From: an uncultured Eubacteriales bacterium
Lineage (GTDB): Bacteria; Bacillota; Clostridia; Lachnospirales; Lachnospiraceae
Length of the DNA: 8,844 nt
Assembly (NCBI GenBank): GCA_900313775.1
Contig: OMSP01000099.1
Location: forward strand, 1 to 8,844
Direction: 5' to 3'
Part shown: piece by piece, positions 4,483 through 8,844 of the stretch
How positions within the stretch are numbered: position 1 is the first letter of the stretch
Layout of the letters: each line of letters opens with the position of its first letter
Notes under the pieces: generated by a model
What the model was told of the DNA's origin: nothing
What the model saw: the letters and a program-made list of their open reading frames with translations, nothing else
The model's database searches: none
Translations under genes and position numbers: made by a program

Positions 4483-6852
4483 CTTCTCGCTCCTTTCCGG
4501 AATCATTGCAGTTGTTTCTATCGAGACGCTCTTAAGAGCGTTTTTAAGCGTCCGGTCTCTCCTGTGATCGTGCGGTCTAAACAGATTAAGTCTCAAAGCA
4601 TTCATGCACACCGTGAAGCTGGACAGGCTCATAGCCGCAGCACCGATCATCGGATTCATCTTCCAGACAAACAGACCTGCTGCCAACGGTATGCAGATCA
4701 GATTGTAAAAGAATGCCCAAAAGAGATTCTCATGAATATTACGCAGTGTCGCACGGCTCAACCGGATCGCAGCAGCTACATCTGCGATCGTACTGTTCAT
4801 CAGCACGATATCAGCACTGTCTATGGCCACATCCGTTCCAGCTCCGATCGCTATACCTGTATCTGCGCGCATCAGTGCCGGAGCATCATTGATCCCGTCT
4901 CCGACCATGGCCACTCTTCCCTGAGACTTGAGCTGCCTGATCACCTGCTCCTTCCCATCCGGCAGAACACCTGCCACCACCTGATCAACGCCGGCCTCTC
5001 TGCCGATCGCCCGGGCCGTCCGCTCATTATCGCCGGTCAGCATGACGGTCTGCAGGCCAAGCTTTTTAAGCATAGATACGGCCGGCGCGGAGTCGTCCTT
5101 GACAGTGTCGGCGACAGCGATCATACCCATCAATCTGCCGTCTTCTGCGAAGAACAACGGCGTTTTTCCCTCTTCTGCCAATTGTTTTGCACGGCGATCC
5201 GTGTTTTCTTCTATGGCCGCATATTCTTCTATGAAACGCCGGCTGCCGCCCCGCAGTATATGCCCTTCACTCTCTGCCTTCAGTCCATGTCCGGGCAGGG
5301 CCTGAAATCCTTCGACATTATCCGGCGGAGTAAAGCCGTCTTCTTCCGCTGCATATACGATTGCTGTCGCCAGCGGGTGTTCACTGTTTTTTTCCAGGGC
5401 ATACGCAAATGTCAGCAATTCTGCCTCCGTATGCCCGGCCGCCGGATATATATCAGTCACGCGGGGCTTTCCCTCGGTGATCGTTCCTGTCTTATCAAGC
5501 GCTATGATCTGAGTCTTTCCGGCTGTCTCTAGTGCCTCTCCCGTCTTGAACAGGATCCCGTTTCTCGCACCCAGCCCATTTCCGACCATGATCGCGACAG
5601 GAGTCGCAAGTCCCAATGCGCATGGGCAGGATATGACAAGCACCGCTATGCCGCGCGCCAGCGCGAACGGTACGGATCTGCCAGCGATCAGCCAACCCGC
5701 GATCACAACAATGGCTATCCCGATCACCGCCGGTACGAAGATCCCCGATACTTTGTCCGCAATGCGCGCGATCGGTGCCTTGGTCGCGGCTGCATCCGAT
5801 ACCATATGAATGATCTGCGCCAAGGTAGTATCCTCGCCCACGCGTGTCGCCTGACAGCGCATCAAGCCCGACTGATTGATCGTCGCAGCGCTGACCGTAT
5901 CACCCTCAGACTTGTCGACGGGGATCGATTCACCGGTAAGCGCAGACTCATCGACCGCGCTCGACCCCTCAATGACCACTCCGTCGACAGGGATGCTCTC
6001 ACCGGGCCTGACCACAAAGATATCTCCGACTGTTACCTTCTCTATCGGTACTTGGGTCTCTCTCCCGCTGGCTATGATCACAGCCGTCTTCGGCGCAAGG
6101 CGCATCAGGCTCTTTAAAGCGTCTGTAGTCCGTCCCTTACTCATCGCTTCCAGCATCTTTCCTACGGTGATCAACGCCGGGATCATTGCGGCGGACTCAA
6201 AATAGAGCTGGCTGTGATAGAGATCCATCAGATCCATATTGGAAGCACCGGCTGTGATCATACCGCACATCTTATAGAGGACAAATGTGCTCCATATAAA
6301 GCTGACAGACGACCCGAGCGCGACCAGAGTGTCCATATTGGGCGCTCCGCGCATCAGTGAACCGAAACCGCTCGTAAAGAACCGCCGGTTGATGATCATG
6401 ACGATCGCCGCGAGGATCATCTGTGTCAGAGCCAGTCCCAGGTGATTGTGCGTGAAATACTCCGGCAGAGGCCATCCCCACATATTGTGACCCATACTGA
6501 TATACATCAGCATGACGAGAAATACGGCAGAGAGGATAAGACGCCTCTTCAGCTTCGGTGTTTCCCGGTCGCGGAGAGCCTCCTCTTCGTCAGAATAGCC
6601 TGAACGTCCTGTCTGCTTCTTACCGGTATCTGAAGCCGTCTTAAGCGCCGCGCTGTAGCCGGCTTTCCCGACAGCGGAAATGATCGACTCCGGTGAAGCC
6701 ATGCCCGTAACGCCCATCGAGTTAGTCAGCAGACTGACCGAGACGGACTCCACGCCAGGCACTTTAGCAACTGCCTTCTCAACTCTTGCCTGACAGGCCG
6801 CACAGCTCATCCCTTCCACACGATATTGTATTATGTCATTTCTTTTGGTCAT
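4276..6852 (-). CDS. copA: Cu(I)-exporting P1B-type ATPase CopA with C-terminal CopZ-like domain
   Basis: An inner-membrane ATPase of 858 residues that pumps cytoplasmic Cu(I) outward. An N-terminal metal-binding domain carries GMSCAAC (Cys17, Cys20). Eight membrane segments lie at about 104-120, 137-153, 172-193, 219-235, 368-391, 398-421, 710-730 and 733-752. Key motifs are TGES 306-309, the transport-site CPC 409-411, phosphorylated DKTGT (Asp453), the HP motif 492-493, TGDN 606-609 and GDGIND 651-656. In helices 7 and 8, YN (716-717) and M-S-L-S-S (741-745) give the Cu(I) signature. A normal CopA would end near residue 760. Here a 30-residue polar linker leads to a second metal-binding domain with GMMCPHC (Cys801, Cys804). 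The start ATG overlaps the csoR stop (ATGA, 6852-6849) with no strong ribosome site of its own, indicating translational coupling under the CsoR-controlled promoter. Confidence 0.97.
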   Translation of the reverse strand: MTKRNDIIQYRVEGMSCAACQARVEKAVAKVPGVESVSVSLLTNSMGVTGMASPESIISAVGKAGYSAALKTASDTGKKQTGRSGYSDEEEALRDRETPKLKRRLILSAVFLVMLMYISMGHNMWGWPLPEYFTHNHLGLALTQMILAAIVMIINRRFFTSGFGSLMRGAPNMDTLVALGSSVSFIWSTFVLYKMCGMITAGASNMDLMDLYHSQLYFESAAMIPALITVGKMLEAMSKGRTTDALKSLMRLAPKTAVIIASGRETQVPIEKVTVGDIFVVRPGESIPVDGVVIEGSSAVDESALTGESIPVDKSEGDTVSAATINQSGLMRCQATRVGEDTTLAQIIHMVSDAAATKAPIARIADKVSGIFVPAVIGIAIVVIAGWLIAGRSVPFALARGIAVLVISCPCALGLATPVAIMVGNGLGARNGILFKTGEALETAGKTQIIALDKTGTITEGKPRVTDIYPAAGHTEAELLTFAYALEKNSEHPLATAIVYAAEEDGFTPPDNVEGFQALPGHGLKAESEGHILRGGSRRFIEEYAAIEENTDRRAKQLAEEGKTPLFFAEDGRLMGMIAVADTVKDDSAPAVSMLKKLGLQTVMLTGDNERTARAIGREAGVDQVVAGVLPDGKEQVIRQLKSQGRVAMVGDGINDAPALMRADTGIAIGAGTDVAIDSADIVLMNSTIADVAAAIRLSRATLRNIHENLFWAFFYNLICIPLAAGLFVWKMNPMIGAAAMSLSSFTVCMNALRLNLFRPHDHRRDRTLKNALKSVSIETTAMIPERSEKMKTIKVEGMMCPHCEAAVKEALEALPFVEEAAASHEADEVALKVTDGFDEAAVKAAVESKGYSYMGIA
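4526..4541. repeat. Perfect palindrome in the CopA-CopZ linker
   Basis: ACGCTCTTAAGAGCGT is a perfect 16-base palindrome (6-base arms and a TTAA core) in the DNA encoding the linker between the CopA core and the CopZ-like domain. On the plus strand it is followed by TTTT. It may be a remnant of an intergenic hairpin now read as coding sequence. Confidence 0.5.
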
Positions 6853-7178
6853 TTCATCAATTGCTTGAGCACTCCGGCAAGCTCCTCCGCAGCCTCGTCT
6901 CTGCCCGCGCGGATATCCTCCGCCACACAGCTTCTGATATGACAGGCGAGGAGCTCTTTGTTGAAACTGTTGAGCGCATTTGTCACTGCCTTGATCTGCA
7001 GAAGGATATCCGGACAGTATGCGTCATTCTCCACCATTTTCTGGATACCCCTTATCTGCCCTTCTGCAAGGCGCAGCCTTTTGATCAGCGCAGCCTGCTC
7101 ATCGGCTGTGCGTTTCTTTTTGCGCTCGCTGCACGACGGACAGACGGCGTCCTTCTTAGTGTTCACGTTCTCTGACAT
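6849..7178 (-). CDS. csoR: Copper-sensing transcriptional repressor CsoR
   Basis: A 109-residue all-helical repressor of the CsoR/RcnR family (DUF156). The apo form binds a GC-rich operator and Cu(I) binding releases it. The Cu(I) triad is exact: Cys55, then 24 residues, His80, then three residues, Cys84 (C-x24-H-x3-C). The family core RLRLAEGQIRGIQKMVE lies at 34-50. The start is ATG 7178, preceded by a weak AAAGGTG. Extending in frame to an ATG at 7256 would translate through the operator and predicted start site, so I reject it. The N-terminus carries an extra CPSC (Cys13, Cys16) followed by a basic stretch ERKKKR, which is not part of the copper triad. It heads the csoR-copA operon and overlaps copA by four bases. 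Confidence 0.95.
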   Translation of the reverse strand: MSENVNTKKDAVCPSCSERKKKRTADEQAALIKRLRLAEGQIRGIQKMVENDAYCPDILLQIKAVTNALNSFNKELLACHIRSCVAEDIRAGRDEAAEELAGVLKQLMK

Positions 7179-7218
7179 AGTTTTATGCACCTTTGATATT
7201 TTTTTTGCCCGAATCCGT

Positions 7219-7235
7219 ATACCCCCTGGGGGTAT
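7219..7235. promoter_or_regulatory. CsoR operator
   Basis: ATACCCCCTGGGGGTAT is a perfect 8-base inverted repeat around a central T, matching the known pattern of CsoR/RcnR sites (TACCC, central bases, GGGTA). It begins 8 bases downstream of the -10 hexamer, so it covers the predicted transcription start. That fits repression of csoR-copA by apo-CsoR. Confidence 0.9.
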
Positions 7236-7243
7236 CTGTGTAT

Positions 7244-7272
7244 ATCCTACTCCCATCCCCGTACGATGTCAA
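7244..7272 (-). promoter_or_regulatory. Sigma-A promoter of the csoR-copA operon
   Basis: On the minus strand consensus TTGACA (7272-7267), a 17-base spacer and TAGGAT (7249-7244). The CsoR operator lies directly downstream. The leader to the csoR ATG is about 60 bases. Confidence 0.75.
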
Positions 7273-7286
7273 CATGATGAGAGCAT

Positions 7287-7318
7287 AAAGGAACCGCCGG
7301 CTGCTGTGCAGACGGCGG
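7287..7318 (-). terminator. Probable terminator after yqeG
   Basis: CCGCCG (7294-7299) pairs with CGGCGG (7313-7318), and inside CTGC pairs with GCAG around a TGT loop, with one G-A mismatch. On the minus strand it is followed by TTCCTTT, a moderate U-tract. It lies 25 bases past the yqeG stop and just upstream of the csoR promoter, so it likely closes the guaB-amidase-yqeG unit. Confidence 0.6.
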
Positions 7319-7343
7319 CGCAAGGTCTCATTGAGGATCCGGA

Positions 7344-7868
7344 TCACTGTTTCCTCTGTCTAAATCTTTGGATTCTCTGTTTTCGTTTGTATCGGGCAAG
7401 GATCAGTTTTTCAAGGATCCGCTTCAAAACGATCTGAATCTCTTCTTTGGGGTGAATAGGTTTTACGAGGATCTTATAAATGCCGGCCTTATAAGCGCCC
7501 CACATATCGGTGAAAAGCTGATCTCCTATGGTCAACGTCGTCTCCTTCGTAGTGTTCATGATCTGCATCGCGGCCAGATAGCCTTTTTTAGACGGCTTGT
7601 GAGCATGACAGAGCGTATGGGTATGCACGTCTTTGTTGAACATATCCACGCGCGCTTCATCGTTGTTGGACAGGAGGATACTTTCAAATCCGATCTCGCG
7701 CAGTCGGTCAAAGAGCTCGACAGCTCGCTCGTCTGCCGGTGCGCCGTGAGGAACGAGAGTATTGTCTATATCAAAAATAATACCCCGATATCCCCGCTTA
7801 TACAGATCTTCGAAGTCTATATTGTATGTACTGTCGACCCATTTATCAGGATAGAATGGTTTAAACAT
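7344..7868 (-). CDS. yqeG: YqeG family HAD IIIA-type phosphatase
   Basis: A 174-residue cytoplasmic phosphatase of the haloacid dehalogenase superfamily, YqeG group; the physiological substrate is not known to me. Motif I is FDIDNTLV (nucleophile Asp33, acid Asp35), motif II is the Ser of LLSNN (67-69), motif III is Lys91 in A-H-K-P-S-K, and motif IV is GDQLFTD (Asp116, Asp121). The N-terminal MFKPFYPD and the helix after it match the family start. I choose ATG 7868, which has AGGAG four bases upstream. An in-frame ATG at 7880 overlaps the upstream stop codon (ATGA) and would add only MRSA. The C-terminal 20 residues are very rich in Lys, Arg and Gln. It is the last gene of a compact unit with the amidase and guaB. 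Confidence 0.92.
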   Translation of the reverse strand: MFKPFYPDKWVDSTYNIDFEDLYKRGYRGIIFDIDNTLVPHGAPADERAVELFDRLREIGFESILLSNNDEARVDMFNKDVHTHTLCHAHKPSKKGYLAAMQIMNTTKETTLTIGDQLFTDMWGAYKAGIYKILVKPIHPKEEIQIVLKRILEKLILARYKRKQRIQRFRQRKQ

Positions 7869-7876
7869 GGCACTCC

Positions 7877-8551
7877 TCATTCCCCGTGTTTGAGCGCGTA
7901 AGCGACATCAGAACGGAAGGCCTTCCAGGCCTCCTCATTTTCAACAAAATACTTCGGACAGTTCTTGCCGGTCACATCATAATGGCGGATCACTTTGTCT
8001 GCTGACAGACCGTATTTTATGCATAGCCATCCGGTCAGCTGTACCAGCGAACGGTAAGTGGCGTCCTCAAAATGTCCTGTCTCATCCGGATGGCAGCATT
8101 CGATCGATACAGTATCCCCGTTGCGCTCATTGGAGGCATATGCGATCTCCCAGGTCGGTATGCACTGAATGATCTCACCGTCCAGTCCGACGATAAAATT
8201 GCTGCTGGCCTTGGTCGTCTTACTGCTTGCCAGCTGTTCGAAATAATTGCGGTTGGCCTGCGCGCTCGCACCGGGATTGGCTGTATAGTGTATCACGATC
8301 CCGTCAATATGATCGACCTGGATACCGGGTCTGGAATACGGGTTAACGGACAGCAGCTGCACATCCAGCTCCGGTCTCGTGCCCTTGATATGCAGTTTTC
8401 CTCTCCCCTCGTCATCAGTCGTTGATGAACACCTGGTGTGGATGAACAGCACCAGGGCGAACAGGAAAAAAGCGATCAGAAGCCACAGCGCGCGCCGGCT
8501 GTTCTTCCCTGAGGTTCTTCTTGAGGGCCTGCTCCGCCTTCGGTAGCTCAT
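7877..8551 (-). CDS. Membrane-anchored N-acetylmuramoyl-L-alanine amidase (Amidase_2)
   Basis: A 224-residue zinc amidase predicted to cut the bond between MurNAc and L-Ala in peptidoglycan. Residues 1-20 are highly basic and cytoplasmic, 21-38 form one membrane helix (ALWLLIAFFLFALVLFIH), and the rest should lie outside the membrane. The Amidase_2/PGRP domain spans about 78-205. Zinc and catalytic residues match the T7 lysozyme pattern: His88 in IVIHYT, and His190, Lys196 and Cys198 in RHYDVTGKNCP. The ATG at 8551 is the first one not buried in guaB coding sequence. Its ribosome site GGAGG ends 12 bases away, which is long; an in-frame CTG at 8557 would be better placed. It begins 7 bases after the guaB stop and overlaps or abuts yqeG, so the three are probably co-transcribed. 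The role may be wall turnover, recycling or germination; the sequence does not say which. Confidence 0.9.
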   Translation of the reverse strand: MSYRRRSRPSRRTSGKNSRRALWLLIAFFLFALVLFIHTRCSSTTDDEGRGKLHIKGTRPELDVQLLSVNPYSRPGIQVDHIDGIVIHYTANPGASAQANRNYFEQLASSKTTKASSNFIVGLDGEIIQCIPTWEIAYASNERNGDTVSIECCHPDETGHFEDATYRSLVQLTGWLCIKYGLSADKVIRHYDVTGKNCPKYFVENEEAWKAFRSDVAYALKHGE

Positions 8552-8558
8552 CGGCAGA

Positions 8559-8844
8559 TCACGCCTCCCAACTGTAGTTCGGCGACTCTTTTGTAATATG
8601 GATATCGTGCGGGTGGCTCTCTTTGAGTGCAGCGGCAGAGATCTTGATGAAACTGCTCTGCTTATGCAGGTCATCGATGTTCGCTGCTCCACAGTAACCC
8701 ATACCGGCACGGATACCGCCGACAAGCTGGAACACCTGATCTTCAAGCATCCCCTTGTAGGCTACGCGTCCCTCGACACCCTCGGGAACCAATTTTCTTG
8801 CATTTTCCTGGAAATACCGGTCCTTGCTGCCGTTCTCCATCGCG
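8559..8844 (-). CDS. guaB: IMP dehydrogenase, C-terminal part (5' end beyond window)
   Basis: The last 94 or so residues of inosine-5'-monophosphate dehydrogenase, which oxidises IMP to XMP with NAD+ in GMP synthesis. The frame is open to the right edge of the window. The visible part holds the mobile-flap and C-terminal motifs: GSKDRYFQ and KLVPEGVEGRV (the catalytic Arg-Tyr region and flap), then QLVGGIRAGMGYCGA, and near the end ESHPHDIHITKESPNY. The ATG at 8840 is an internal Met (normally A-M-x-x-G-S), not the start. Four extra residues, SWEA, follow the usual end of the protein. The stop is 7 bases before the amidase ATG, and the amidase ribosome binding site is inside the last guaB codons. 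Confidence 0.96.
   Translation of the reverse strand, partial: AMENGSKDRYFQENARKLVPEGVEGRVAYKGMLEDQVFQLVGGIRAGMGYCGAANIDDLHKQSSFIKISAAALKESHPHDIHITKESPNYSWEA

Noticed and set aside
4444..5532. Long plus-strand open frame of 362 codons opposite copA
   Set aside because: It lies fully antisense to a well-supported copA gene, has low-complexity His/Arg/Ser/Cys-rich sequence, no family motifs and no good ribosome binding site.
7179..7256. N-terminal extension of csoR to 7256
   Set aside because: It would translate the CsoR operator and lies at or upstream of the predicted transcription start.
8552..8746. Upstream 65-codon extension of the amidase
   Set aside because: It overlaps the guaB C-terminus in another frame, and the extra sequence is Ser/Arg-rich with no domain features.
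1..8844. Insertion sequences, phage genes, CRISPR arrays, tRNA or rRNA genes
   Set aside because: No transposase or integrase motifs, no regularly spaced repeats and no tRNA or rRNA-like segments were seen on either strand.

Overview
The window looks like a chromosomal segment of a Bacillota bacterium, probably a Clostridia-type anaerobe of moderate G+C. I infer this from the gene set: a YerC/YecD-type TrpR-fold regulator, YqeG, a copper-sensing CsoR, class II FBP aldolase and a MATE pump. I also infer it from the strong GGAGG-type ribosome binding sites and standard sigma-A promoters. The species cannot be fixed from sequence alone. No mobile element, CRISPR array, tRNA or rRNA was seen, and no intergenic gap exceeds about 170 bases.

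All genes except one lie on the minus strand. Read in that direction (right to left), the first unit is the 3' end of guaB (IMP dehydrogenase), a membrane-anchored Amidase_2 peptidoglycan amidase, and yqeG (HAD phosphatase). These are tightly packed and end at a GC-rich hairpin. Next is a copper unit: a sigma-A promoter, a perfect 8+1+8 CsoR operator, csoR, and copA translationally coupled to it by an ATGA overlap. The copA 3' end carries a fused CopZ-like domain with its own internal Shine-Dalgarno and ATG. Then come fba, with its own promoter and an unusual double TGACnGTCA element at the transcription start, and a cspA-type cold-shock gene with its own promoter and strong terminator. Last in this series is a dehydroquinate-synthase-like gene with an eroded active site.

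At the left, the plus-strand yerC gene is convergent with the AroB-like gene (their stop codons touch) and divergent from a MATE efflux gene that runs off the left edge. The yerC promoter overlaps the MATE start codon.

The copper unit is a self-contained homeostasis circuit. Copper-loaded CsoR should release the operator, allowing synthesis of CsoR, the Cu(I)-exporting ATPase and possibly a separate CopZ chaperone made from the same frame. The most unusual features are the CopA-CopZ fusion with a preserved internal start, the AroB paralogue lacking most catalytic residues, and the repeat element at the fba start site. No complete novel multi-gene system is evident.
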